A DNA stretch of 51,873 nucleotides from Specibacter cremeus (GTDB taxonomy: Bacteria > Actinomycetota > Actinomycetes > Actinomycetales > Micrococcaceae): contig NZ_RWKQ01000032.1 of assembly GCF_003946885.1 (NCBI RefSeq), forward strand, positions 1 to 51,873. The letters are read 5' to 3'. The notes below the pieces were generated by a model. That model did not search any database, was not told the origin of the DNA, and saw nothing but the letters and a program-made list of their open reading frames with translations. Both the position numbers and the translations under genes were made by a program. This document shows positions 44,069 to 50,570 of this stretch, piece by piece. Position 1 is the stretch's first letter. Every line of letters starts with the position of its first letter.

Positions 44069-44142
44069 CCGGTAACGCTTCCCGGCTCCCGCGCCCGGCC
44101 GCAGGCGGCCGAGCGCGGATCCTGCCGGTAAGCTTGACTACC

Positions 44143-45228
44143 GTGGCTCTTACTATTGGCATCGTCGGACTGCCCAACGTCGGCAAATCAACCCTGTTCA
44201 ACGCACTGACCCGCAACAACGTGCTCGCCGCGAACTACCCGTTCGCGACCATCGAGCCCAACGTGGGCGTTGTCAGCCTGCCCGACCCGCGGCTGGAGAA
44301 GCTGGCCGGCGTCTTCGGCTCGGCCCGGATCCTGCCGGCCACGGTGTCGTTCGTGGACATCGCCGGCATCGTCAAGGGCGCCTCCGAGGGCGAGGGCCTG
44401 GGCAACAAGTTCCTGGCCAACATCCGCGAGGCCGAGGCGATCGCCCAGGTCGTCCGCGTGTTCGACGACCCGGACGTGGTCCACGTCGACGGCAAGATTG
44501 ACCCGAGCTCCGACATGGAAACCATCCACACCGAGCTGATCCTGGCCGACCTGCAGACCATCGAGAAGGCCATCCCCCGGATCGAGAAGGCCGTCAAGCT
44601 CAAGCAGCGCGAGGCCGCGGAACTCAACGCCATCAAGGCCGCACAGGCCGTGCTGGAACGCGGCGACACCATCTTCTCCTCGATCAAGAGGGACAAGCTG
44701 GAAATGGAGCACCTGAAGGAGCTGGGCCTGCTGACGGCCAAGCCGTTCATCTACGTGTTCAACGCCGACGATTCCGTGCTCGGCAACCCGGCCCGCCAGG
44801 AGGAGTTGCGTGCCCTCGTGGCGCCGGCCGACGCCGTCTTCCTCGACGCCAAACTGGAGGCCGACCTGGTCGAACTGGACGAGGCCGAGGCCCGGGAGAT
44901 GCTGGAGATGAACGGCCAGGACGAGTCCGGGCTGGACCAGCTGGCCCGCGTCGGGTTCCACACGCTGGGCCTGCAGACCTACCTGACCGCCGGGCCGAAG
45001 GAGACCCGGGCCTGGACGATCCGCCAGGGCGACACCGCCCCGCAGGCCGCCGGCGTCATCCACTCCGACTTCCAGCGCGGCTTCATCAAGGCCGAGGTGG
45101 TCCACTTCGACGACCTCATCCAGGCCGGCTCCATGCACGAGGCCAAGGCCCACGGCAAGGTCCGGATCGAGGGCAAGGACTACGTCATGCAGGACGGTGA
45201 CGTGGTGGAGTTCCGGTTCAATGTGTAG
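44143..45228 (+). CDS. ychF: Redox-regulated ATPase YchF (OBG family)
   Basis: A 361-residue P-loop NTPase. Seen: [18 protein letters not shown] (G1) at residue 5, [11 protein letters not shown] (switch I), [22 protein letters not shown] (G3 and switch II), FNADD-type G4 as YVFNADDSV, and the C-terminal TGS domain ending [10 protein letters not shown]-stop. Family members bind ATP rather than GTP and associate with ribosomes. GTG 44143 matches the family start (VALTIGIVG); a TTG at 44134 is also in frame. Its 3' end is the repeated att-like sequence seen five more times downstream. Confidence 0.95.
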   Translation: MALTIGIVGLPNVGKSTLFNALTRNNVLAANYPFATIEPNVGVVSLPDPRLEKLAGVFGSARILPATVSFVDIAGIVKGASEGEGLGNKFLANIREAEAIAQVVRVFDDPDVVHVDGKIDPSSDMETIHTELILADLQTIEKAIPRIEKAVKLKQREAAELNAIKAAQAVLERGDTIFSSIKRDKLEMEHLKELGLLTAKPFIYVFNADDSVLGNPARQEELRALVAPADAVFLDAKLEADLVELDEAEAREMLEMNGQDESGLDQLARVGFHTLGLQTYLTAGPKETRAWTIRQGDTAPQAAGVIHSDFQRGFIKAEVVHFDDLIQAGSMHEAKAHGKVRIEGKDYVMQDGDVVEFRFNV

Positions 45229-45251
45229 TCGAAATCCGGTCAAACGTCTGG
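45199..45251 (+). repeat. ychF 3'-end repeat, copy A (in the intact gene)
   Basis: From the GAC codon of [10 protein letters not shown] through the stop (45226-45228) to CGTCTGG. Copies B-F lie at 46133, 47273, 48153, 49261 and 50468. The 23 bases after the stop match those after copy B with two differences, so the repeat unit extends beyond the coding part. Confidence 0.88.
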
Positions 45252-45281
45252 GAAACCCAACCCATCTGCTGTCACTCTGGG

Positions 45282-45299
45282 CATATCACGCGATATGAT
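45282..45299 (+). promoter_or_regulatory. Promoter/operator of the MntA-HepT module, leaderless
   Basis: Inverted repeat CATATC-ACGC-GATATG (45282-45297) overlaps a -10 box TATGAT (45294-45299). Six bases separate the box from ATG 45306, predicting a leaderless mRNA under autoregulation by the HTH domain of the antitoxin. Confidence 0.75.
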
Positions 45300-45305
45300 C
45301 AGCTC

Positions 45306-45749
45306 ATGGCCAACCTTGTCCGAATGCTTCGTGAGGCTGCTGGCCTCAGTCAGGCAGAGCTAGCCCGACGGTCCGGAGTCGCTCAGCCGAACGTTGCCGC
45401 CTACGAGGCTGGACGGCGCAGGGTCTCGGCCGAGATGCTGGAGCGCCTTCGCGCGGCCGCGCGGCCACTGCCTCACGATGCGCTCGCTGCGCACCGTGCC
45501 GACCTGGTGAGTCTCGCCGGACGCTATGGCCTCAGCAACGTCCGGGTCTTCGGCTCCGTGGCACGCGGCACCGACCGCCCCGGCAGCGATCTGGACGTCC
45601 TCGTTACCCGCTCGCCGGGCACCGGCCTGCTCACGGTTGCGGCGTTCGCTGCAAAAGCGGGGGAGCTGCTCGGCGTCGAGGTCGACGTGGTGACCGACGG
45701 CGGTCTGCGCGCCGACCACGAGATCTTGGCAACGGCCGTCGCGGTATGA
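45306..45749 (+). CDS. mntA: HTH-MNT nucleotidyltransferase antitoxin (MntA type)
   Basis: A 147-residue fusion. Residues 1-50 are an XRE helix-turn-helix (MLREAAGLSQAELARRSGVAQPNVAAYEAGRR in segments); residues 65-147 are a minimal nucleotidyltransferase with the exact GSX10DXD motif (GSVARGTDRPGSDLD) and a third acidic position in EVDVVTD. MntA proteins AMPylate the HEPN toxin HepT and so neutralise it. The stop overlaps the HepT start (ATGA). The HTH probably autoregulates through the palindrome upstream. First module after ychF. Confidence 0.92.
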   Translation: MANLVRMLREAAGLSQAELARRSGVAQPNVAAYEAGRRRVSAEMLERLRAAARPLPHDALAAHRADLVSLAGRYGLSNVRVFGSVARGTDRPGSDLDVLVTRSPGTGLLTVAAFAAKAGELLGVEVDVVTDGGLRADHEILATAVAV

Positions 45750-46084
45750 ACGAGCGGGACGCTGCGGCGCTGAGGGAGATCGTCCGCCTGTGCGGTGTCG
45801 GTGCGAATCTCGTGGCGCGCGGCCATGCGTGGTACCTCGGTGATATCGACAACGTGCCGGGTCTGGCCGCGGAATCGCTGATCATCAAGATCGGTGAGAA
45901 TGTCGCTCGTCTGAGTGCCGACACGACCGACCGGCATCTCGAGGTGCCGTGGTCGCTGATCAAGCGGATGCGGGACCGCTTGGCACATCACTATGAAGGC
46001 ACCGACTATGAGGCGGTCTGGGACACGATGGTCGTCGATCTGCCAACAATCAGCAGGCACGTTCAATCGCTCGAAGCAGAGTGA
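45746..46084 (+). CDS. hepT: HEPN-domain toxin (HepT type, DUF86)
   Basis: A 112-residue HEPN ribonuclease-type toxin. The active motif RX4HXY is seen as RDRLAHHY near residue 78-85, with IGENVARLS and VPWSLIKRMRDRL in the preceding helices. The tyrosine is the residue AMPylated by MntA in known systems. The 4-bp overlap with the MNT antitoxin gene fixes the start and the pairing. Intact in length. Confidence 0.92.
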   Translation: MNERDAAALREIVRLCGVGANLVARGHAWYLGDIDNVPGLAAESLIIKIGENVARLSADTTDRHLEVPWSLIKRMRDRLAHHYEGTDYEAVWDTMVVDLPTISRHVQSLEAE

Positions 46085-46132
46085 GACCTCCATGGCCCGT
46101 CGCCGGTGAGGTTGCTCCGAGTCGGAATGTGG

Positions 46133-46179
46133 GTGGAATTTAGATTCAATGTGTAATCGAATTCCGGTCTAACGTCTGG
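46133..46179 (+). repeat. ychF 3'-end repeat, copy B
   Basis: Reads V E F R F N V stop with AT-rich codons (GTG GAA TTT AGA TTC AAT GTG TAA, 46133-46156), then continues with sequence matching the ychF downstream flank (TCGAATTCCGGTCTAACG vs TCGAAATCCGGTCAAACG). Codons differ from the host gene, so it is not a recent local copy. Confidence 0.88.
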
Positions 46180-46221
46180 CCGTCCCGCTGGCGGCCGCTC
46201 GTGATATTCTCGACCCACTAC

Positions 46222-46263
46222 ATCCCCCACGCCTCTCCACGATGCGCACTTGGGGGATTTTTT
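46222..46263 (+). ncRNA. Hairpin with T-run before the abi-like remnant; possible AbiF-associated RNA 3' end
   Basis: ATCCCCCA (46222-46229) pairs with TGGGGGAT (46251-46258) followed by six T. It lies 25 bp before the abi-like ATG. AbiF genes are known to have a structured non-coding RNA directly upstream; a GGCCG...CGGCC stem (from about 46178) would be part of it. Terminator-like structure is seen; the RNA identity is inference. Confidence 0.5.
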
Positions 46264-46287
46264 CTATCTCGGGTCAGGGGAACACAC

Positions 46288-46596
46288 ATGCCTCGAACGC
46301 CGCGACCCCGTGGCACTCTCCGCTATGACAAGCCGCCACTGAGTCTTGACGAGCTCGCCGGACACCTAGCCGGGCGCGGTCTGGAGATCCCAGACCCGGA
46401 GCGAGCAGGGCATCCGGGGGCCAGGCCGACGCCGAGCACGTTGAGCCAGCGAGAGAATAGCCCCGTCCGACTGCGCGCGAGGGTGATGCGCCGGCCCTGC
46501 CGCTGTTGGTCTCCCATTGATACGCACCTGCCGAAGGGCGGTCTGGTCTCGGCCACTTCTGATTCAACGGTTCTGAAAGCGTGGCGTCGTGGTTGA
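46288..46596 (+). pseudogene. Truncated Abi_2 (AbiD/AbiF-like) gene
   Basis: From ATG 46288 the frame reads LRYDKPPLSLDELAGHLAGRG then LEIPDPERA, which matches the start of Abi_2 abortive-infection proteins (KPPLS..E....L..RGL.I.D..RA). After about residue 38 the similarity stops and the reading frame becomes low-complexity until 46596; typical family members are about 300 residues. No later part of the family is recognised in 46400-46655. A deletion remnant. Confidence 0.6.
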
Positions 46597-46637
46597 GCCA
46601 GATTGATGCGTAGATGAGGTAGACCTGATGGTATCCC

Positions 46638-46654
46638 GTTCGGTATAATCGAAC
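46638..46654 (+). promoter_or_regulatory. mazEF promoter/operator, leaderless
   Basis: GTTCG-GTATAAT-CGAAC: an inverted repeat whose centre is a consensus -10 TATAAT (46644-46649). ATG 46656 is exactly 6 bases after the box, so transcription should start at the start codon. Confidence 0.8.
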
Positions 46655-46655
46655 C

Positions 46656-46883
46656 ATGGCTACGACGATCAAGGTGAGCGCGGAGCTGCGCGATCGGATC
46701 AACCGTGACGCGCACGAGCGCGGTGTCACTGCGGCAGGTCTGATCGAGCGACTGCTCGATGCGCATGAGAGGCGTCAGCGCATGGAGGCATTCGGGCGTG
46801 TGTTTAGGGACGCAGACGCGGCGTACTGGGATGAGTTCCGGTCATGGGACGTGACCCTCGACGACGGCCGACCCGGTGAGTGA
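46656..46883 (+). CDS. mazE: MazE-type ribbon-helix-helix antitoxin
   Basis: A 75-residue antitoxin: TTIKVSAELRDRINRDAHERGVTAAGLIERLLDAHERR in segments is the ribbon-helix-helix; the C-terminal MEAFGRVFRDADAAYWDEF would wrap the toxin. Leaderless expression is predicted from the operator/-10 just upstream. It overlaps the MazF gene by 8 bp. Confidence 0.87.
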   Translation: MATTIKVSAELRDRINRDAHERGVTAAGLIERLLDAHERRQRMEAFGRVFRDADAAYWDEFRSWDVTLDDGRPGE

Positions 46884-47220
46884 ACTTCGTCGCGGAGACG
46901 TCGTCTGGGCGGAGCTCGATCCAGTGCGCGGACGTGAGCAGTCTGGGCGCCGACCAGCGCTGGTGGTGGCGAGCGATCTGTACCTCGAGCAGGCGGACAC
47001 GCTCGCGATCGTGCTGCCTGCGACAACGATCGATCGGGGATGGCCGAACCACATACTCCTGCGTGGTCCGCGGCTCGGCCTGTCGAAGCCGACGTTCGTG
47101 ATGACGGAGCAGCCGCGCACCGTGACCCGGGACCGCTTCGTCGGCGACATCGGAGCGGTCGACGCCGCAACGATGCGGGATGTGGACGGCTGGTTGCGGG
47201 ACTTCCTCGCGTTGCCGTGA
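46876..47220 (+). CDS. mazF: MazF/PemK-type mRNA interferase toxin
   Basis: A 114-residue MazF. Seen: LRRGDVVWAELDPVRGREQSGRRPALVVASD at the N-terminus in segments, ALVVLPATT-type strand as AIVLPATTID, then MTEQPRTVTRDRFVGDIGAVD, the conserved late segment. Cleaves RNA at short sequence motifs. GTG 46876 within the end of mazE. Intact length. Confidence 0.93.
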   Translation: MSELRRGDVVWAELDPVRGREQSGRRPALVVASDLYLEQADTLAIVLPATTIDRGWPNHILLRGPRLGLSKPTFVMTEQPRTVTRDRFVGDIGAVDAATMRDVDGWLRDFLALP

Positions 47221-47272
47221 AGGGCTGAAGGTGCGATCGCCACCGCCCCAGAACGCAGATGTTTTTCGCCGT

Positions 47273-47306
47273 GGCGACGTGGTGGAGTTCCGCTTCAACG
47301 TGTAGT
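47273..47306 (+). repeat. ychF 3'-end repeat, copy C
   Basis: Encodes [10 protein letters not shown]-stop (stop 47303-47305) with high-GC codons. A 30-base segment from 47277 is identical to that at copy E (49261), while 3 of 33 bases differ from ychF itself. Confidence 0.9.
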
Positions 47307-47439
47307 GCCGCTGTACTGCTTTGGGGACGCCCGGGATGCTTCAAGCATTCCAGGCGTTTCTGTGCTCGGGCCGCGGCAGTGTGCTTTGTCCCAGACATGT
47401 GGGTATGTGGTTGCAGCAGTGACGCCCAAGATCATTTGA

Positions 47440-47457
47440 TATATAATTAGTTATATA
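47440..47457 (+). promoter_or_regulatory. vapBC promoter/operator
   Basis: TATATAA-TTAG-TTATATA inverted repeat with a TATAAT -10 box (47442-47447) inside the left arm. Start codon is at 47474 with an AGAGGGGAG ribosome binding site, so here a 20-nt leader is present, unlike the mazEF, mntA-hepT and higBA modules. Confidence 0.78.
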
Positions 47458-47473
47458 CAGAGGGGAGTCCATC

Positions 47474-47686
47474 ATGGCAGTCACAAGTGTCGATCTGGAC
47501 CTGAAGTTAATCGAGCGGGCAAGGGCGCTCACGGGCGAAAAGTCGAATCGCGCCGTCCTCGACCTCGCATTGCGCCGCCTTATCGCCTCGAAGCAGAAGG
47601 GCATGATGATTGACGGCATCTCTGCTTTGGGTGATCTTGAGTCCGAGCTCGGCGCGCCGGTCGTTGCTCCGGCCCAGGCCTCGTGA
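47474..47686 (+). CDS. vapB: VapB-type antitoxin
   Basis: A 70-residue antitoxin of the type paired with PIN toxins: VTSVDLDLKLIERARALTGEKSNRAVLDLALRRLIASKQ (segments), a ribbon-helix-helix domain, and a C-terminal tail SALGDLESELGAPVV for toxin binding. The stop overlaps the VapC GTG (GTGA). RBS AGGGGA. Confidence 0.87.
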   Translation: MAVTSVDLDLKLIERARALTGEKSNRAVLDLALRRLIASKQKGMMIDGISALGDLESELGAPVVAPAQAS

Positions 47687-48096
47687 CCGACTATCTGGTC
47701 GACAACTCCGTTTGGGCCCGGCTCGCGTCCGGTGATGCTCGCATCACCGGACGGCTGCGGCACATTGAGCGCGCGCCGTCGGATCTCTTCGTGACCTGTC
47801 CACCGCAAGTACTGGAGTTCTGCCATAGTGCCCGGACGCCCGCTGAGTACGCGAAGTACCGGGAACAGATCTCGCTCGGATTCCCGTTGGAGCATGCGCC
47901 GGACGAGTCGTTGGTGCTCGATATTCAGAGTGCTCTGTGGAGTTCGGGCCTTGTCCGCGCGGCGGGTTCACTCGACATTCTCATCGCGGGCTACGCGATC
48001 GTGAACGACGCGACTGTGCTGGCTGCAGACCACGACTTCGACCATATCGCCGCGGTGAGCGATTTGAGACACGAGTATGTTCCGCCTTTGTCGTGA
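47683..48096 (+). CDS. vapC: VapC-type PIN-domain ribonuclease toxin
   Basis: A 137-residue PIN toxin. Acidic active-site residues are in place: D in DYLVDNSVWARL (residue 7), E in VLEFCHSAR, D in GSLDILIAGYAI, and D in AADHDFDHIA. Cleaves tRNA or other RNA in family members. Overlaps vapB by 4 bp. Third module of the array. Confidence 0.92.
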   Translation: MTDYLVDNSVWARLASGDARITGRLRHIERAPSDLFVTCPPQVLEFCHSARTPAEYAKYREQISLGFPLEHAPDESLVLDIQSALWSSGLVRAAGSLDILIAGYAIVNDATVLAADHDFDHIAAVSDLRHEYVPPLS

Positions 48097-48152
48097 AGTC
48101 GTGGGCATCGCTGCAGCCGTGCAATCGTGATGGTTCTCTCTGTCGGAACTCA

Positions 48153-48176
48153 GTGGAATTTAGATTTAACGTCTAG
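48153..48176 (+). repeat. ychF 3'-end repeat, copy D
   Basis: GTG GAA TTT AGA TTT AAC GTC TAG: V E F R F N V stop in AT-rich codons different from both ychF and copy C but sharing GTGGAATTTAGATT with copy B. It ends 6 bp before the higBA operator. Confidence 0.87.
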
Positions 48177-48181
48177 CGTTA

Positions 48182-48203
48182 ATAACGCGTTCCGTTATAT
48201 GCT
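48182..48203 (+). promoter_or_regulatory. higBA promoter/operator, leaderless
   Basis: ATAACG-CGTTC-CGTTAT inverted repeat (48182-48198) overlaps a -10 TATGCT (48198-48203). GTG 48210 is 6 bases downstream, again a leaderless start. Confidence 0.75.
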
Positions 48204-48209
48204 GATCTC

Positions 48210-48491
48210 GTGATCAGGTCGTTCGGCAACAGGGACACCGAACGACTGTGGCGTCGTGAACGTGTGCCGTCGCTGGATCCTCGGATTCAGCGGGCTGCAC
48301 TCAGGAAGCTCCGCCAGGTGGGGTCGGCGGAGTCGCTTGGCGATCTTCGGATTCCACCCGGCAACCGGCTCGAACTCTTGAAAGGGAACCGTGCCGGTCA
48401 ACACAGCATTAGAATCAACGACCAGTGGCGGATCTGTTTCCGATGGACCGACGCTGGCCCCGAGGAGGTCGAGATCGTTGACTACCACTGA
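48210..48491 (+). CDS. higB: HigB-type RelE-superfamily toxin
   Basis: A 93-residue HigB, full length: IRSFGNRDTERLWRRERVPSLDPRIQRAALRKLRQVGSAESLGDLRIPPGNRLELLKGNRAGQHSIRINDQWRICFRWTDAGPEEVEIVDYH covers the family (cited here in segments: IRSFGNRDTERLWRRE, DLRIPPGNRLELLKG, HSIRINDQWRICFRW, EIVDYH). Ribosome-dependent mRNA endonuclease in known systems. Toxin-first order, as usual for higBA. It overlaps higA by 14 bp. Confidence 0.92.
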   Translation: MIRSFGNRDTERLWRRERVPSLDPRIQRAALRKLRQVGSAESLGDLRIPPGNRLELLKGNRAGQHSIRINDQWRICFRWTDAGPEEVEIVDYH

Positions 48492-48780
48492 CAAGATCGC
48501 CCCGATCCACCCGGGCGAGGTTCTCATGGAGGACTTCATCGAGGGCTTCGGCATCACACAGAACAAGCTCGCGGTGTCGATCGGTGTGCCGCCGCGCCGC
48601 ATCAACGAGATCGTGCATGGAAAGCGCGGCATCTCCGCAGATACCGCTCTGCGCCTTGCCAAGTACTTCGGGACCTCGGCACAGTTCTGGCTCAACCTGC
48701 AGGCACATTACGACCTGGATCTAGCGGAAGACCGTGCAGCTGACCAAATCGACGCAATCACGCCACTCCGCGTCGCATGA
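48478..48780 (+). CDS. higA: HigA-type HTH antitoxin
   Basis: A 100-residue XRE antitoxin: IAPIHPGEVLMEDFIEGFG, QNKLAVSIGVPPRRINEIVHGKRGIS and TALRLAKYFGTSAQFWLNLQ are the conserved blocks. The TTG at 48478 is chosen because GAGGAGG is 9 nt upstream; it lies inside higB. Its stop shares ATGA with the Nudix gene. A paralogue lies at 50757. Confidence 0.92.
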   Translation: MTTTDKIAPIHPGEVLMEDFIEGFGITQNKLAVSIGVPPRRINEIVHGKRGISADTALRLAKYFGTSAQFWLNLQAHYDLDLAEDRAADQIDAITPLRVA

Positions 48781-49256
48781 CCGAGCGTCCAGGTCGACGC
48801 ACGGTGCGGAAGGTTGTCGCCTACATCGTTCACGATCGCCGTCTGCTGGTGTTCACTCACGATCACGTAGCGATCGAGATCGCGGGAGTGCAAGTGCCCG
48901 CAGGAACGATCGAACCGGGGGAGTTGCCTGAAGAGGCGGTCGTGCGTGAGGCACTTGAAGAGACTGGCATTGCGACGCGCGTTGTCCGTGCTCTGGGTGT
49001 CGAGCACTATGACGTGCGGCCGTCAAAAGCTGAGGTGCACGAGCGTCACTTCTTCTTGCTTGCGCCGTTAGAGCAAGCGCTTCCGGACCGATGGGGCGCG
49101 GGAGAAGAGTCTCCATCCGACGGCGGTGATGCTGAGCGGTGGACGTGCTGGTGGCTCCCGCTCAAGAACGCGCACGTCCTCTGCGCCGGATTCCGTTCGG
49201 TGCGCGTATCAGTAGCATCGCACCCGATGAACCCACTACGTGATGTTTCTCCGTGA
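48777..49256 (+). CDS. Nudix hydrolase, third gene of the HigBA operon
   Basis: A 159-residue Nudix protein. The box GX5EX7REUXEEXGU is complete: GTIEPGELPEEAVVREALEE followed by TGI (residues 40-62). The protein resembles NTP/nucleoside-diphosphate-sugar pyrophosphatases; the substrate is unknown. Start overlaps the HigA stop by ATGA, so it is translationally coupled to the toxin-antitoxin pair. The tail of the gene (about 49200-49256) comes close to copy E of the ychF repeat. Confidence 0.9.
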   Translation: MTERPGRRTVRKVVAYIVHDRRLLVFTHDHVAIEIAGVQVPAGTIEPGELPEEAVVREALEETGIATRVVRALGVEHYDVRPSKAEVHERHFFLLAPLEQALPDRWGAGEESPSDGGDAERWTCWWLPLKNAHVLCAGFRSVRVSVASHPMNPLRDVSP

Positions 49257-49260
49257 CGGA

Positions 49261-49290
49261 ACGTGGTGGAGTTCCGCTTCAACGTGTAGT
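49261..49290 (+). repeat. ychF 3'-end repeat, copy E
   Basis: GTG GTG GAG TTC CGC TTC AAC GTG TAG from 49263: V V E F R F N V stop. Identical over 30 bases to copy C (47277-47306). Beyond the stop the bases TCG still agree with ychF, then diverge. Confidence 0.9.
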
Positions 49291-49348
49291 CGTGCGATAA
49301 GACCGCAGCTCGGCGGCCCGTGGTGACCGACCGGCCCGCGACGAACGC

Positions 49349-50326
49349 CTACGTCATTTCCCGTGGCACGGCGATGACGTCCACCGCGGCCCCGGAACGC
49401 AGCACCGTGATGGGAAGGGGCACGCCGATGGCGTCGCTGAACAGCAGCTTTTGCAGGCTCTGGGCGCTCGCGACGGGGCGGCGTCCGGCGCTGAGCACGA
49501 CGTCGCCGGCCTTGAGGCCGGCCTCCTCGGCGGGCGAGCCGGCGATCACCTCGACGGCGCGCAGCGCCTGGCGCTGGCCGGTGCGGTGCGCGACGGCCGG
49601 ACTCAGCGCGACCGGCGTACTGACCACACCGAGATAGGCGCGCCGGACAAGGCCGTCCGACAGCAGCGCGGAGATGATCCGGCGCGTGGTGGCGTTGATG
49701 GGCACGGCCAGGCCAAGCCCGGCCCCCGCGACGGCCGTGTTGATGCCCACCACGCGGCCCCGGGTATCGGCCAGCGCCCCGCCGGAATTGCCGGGGTTGA
49801 GGGCGGCGTCGGTCTGGATCACGTCCTCGATCACCCGTCGTGACCTCCCGGACCGGGTCGGGATGGAGCGCCCCAGGCCGCTGACGACGCCGGCCGTCAC
49901 GGAACCGGCCAGGCCGAGCGGGTTGCCGACGGCAATGACCAACTGGCCGACGCGCAGTGCCTCGGCGTCCCCGAGCGTGGCCGGCGTCGGCGCCGTCGTC
50001 CGGGCGCGGACGATGGCGAGGTCCGACAACGCGTCCGAGCCGATGATGTCCACCTCCGTTCCCGTGCCGTCGGCGAAGCTGGCGCGGCCCGCGTAGGCCC
50101 CGGCCACCACGTGGGCGTTCGTGAGCATGTAGCCGTCCTCGGTGAAGACGACGGCGGAGCCGCTTCCCAACGTGGAGCGTCCGTCGGGGGCGCTGCCCGA
50201 CATCTCGATGGCCGCCACGTGCGGGATGACGGTCTCGGCAACGCGGATGACCGTCTGTGAGTAGGTGTCAAGCGGGTCTTGGGCGTCGGGGGGCTGTTCA
50301 ATGTGCGTGTCGGGGCTGGTGTCCAC
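49349..50326 (-). CDS. Trypsin-like serine protease with PDZ domain (HtrA/DegP-like)
   Basis: A 325-residue S1C protease. Catalytic His in LTNAHVVAG near residue 78, Asp in LSDLAIVRAR near 108, Ser in ALNPGNSGGALAD near 190; a PDZ domain (EAGLKAGDVVLSAGRRPVASAQSL) ends the protein. No signal peptide or membrane helix is seen: the first 25 residues are polar (DTSPDTHIEQPPDAQDPLD), unlike standard HtrA proteins. GTG 50326 with AAGGAGG upstream fixes the start; an open frame further upstream is antisense to the ychF-like copy F and is not real. Only gene on the minus strand in this region. Confidence 0.9.
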   Translation of the reverse strand: MDTSPDTHIEQPPDAQDPLDTYSQTVIRVAETVIPHVAAIEMSGSAPDGRSTLGSGSAVVFTEDGYMLTNAHVVAGAYAGRASFADGTGTEVDIIGSDALSDLAIVRARTTAPTPATLGDAEALRVGQLVIAVGNPLGLAGSVTAGVVSGLGRSIPTRSGRSRRVIEDVIQTDAALNPGNSGGALADTRGRVVGINTAVAGAGLGLAVPINATTRRIISALLSDGLVRRAYLGVVSTPVALSPAVAHRTGQRQALRAVEVIAGSPAEEAGLKAGDVVLSAGRRPVASAQSLQKLLFSDAIGVPLPITVLRSGAAVDVIAVPREMT

Positions 50327-50467
50327 GGCGCACCTCCTTGGGCTGGTACTTGCCTGTACAACGTCCTTGGCCGCGCGACTAATCCGGATCCCGGTACGCC
50401 CTCGGCGAACCGCCGTCGAGCAGGCATCCGCTGGGTGCGGGTTGGACAGCGACGTCCCTGCCATCAC

Positions 50468-50570
50468 CAGGTCGACTCCATGCGCGAGGCCAAGGCGCAA
50501 GGCACGGTTCGGGTCGTGGGCAAGGACCGCGTCATGCAGGATGACGACATCGTCGAGGTCCGATTCAATG
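50468..50570 (+). repeat. ychF 3'-end repeat, copy F (long, degraded)
   Basis: 103 bases aligned without gaps to 45121-45223 of ychF, about 84 identical by hand count. Translated it reads SMREAKAQGTVRV and GKDRVMQDDDIVEVRFN, versus [13 protein letters not shown] and [17 protein letters not shown] in YchF. It has lost the final Val-stop: the ATG of ...TTCAATG leads straight into an internal part of a higB gene. The longest of the extra copies. Confidence 0.9.

Noticed and set aside
44134-44142. TTG at 44134 as the ychF start
   Set aside because: The family begins at (V/M)ALTIGIVG, matching GTG 44143; the extra three codons have no counterpart.
46400-46655. Possible second gene after the abi-like remnant, on either strand
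   Set aside because: Frames are short or low-complexity, and no motif of Abi_2 or any other family could be recognised.
45199-50570. ychF-end repeats considered as ordinary tandem duplications of local DNA
   Set aside because: Copies differ by synonymous codons (for example TTT AGA vs TTC CGG) far more than recent local duplication would give, and each is followed by unrelated genes.
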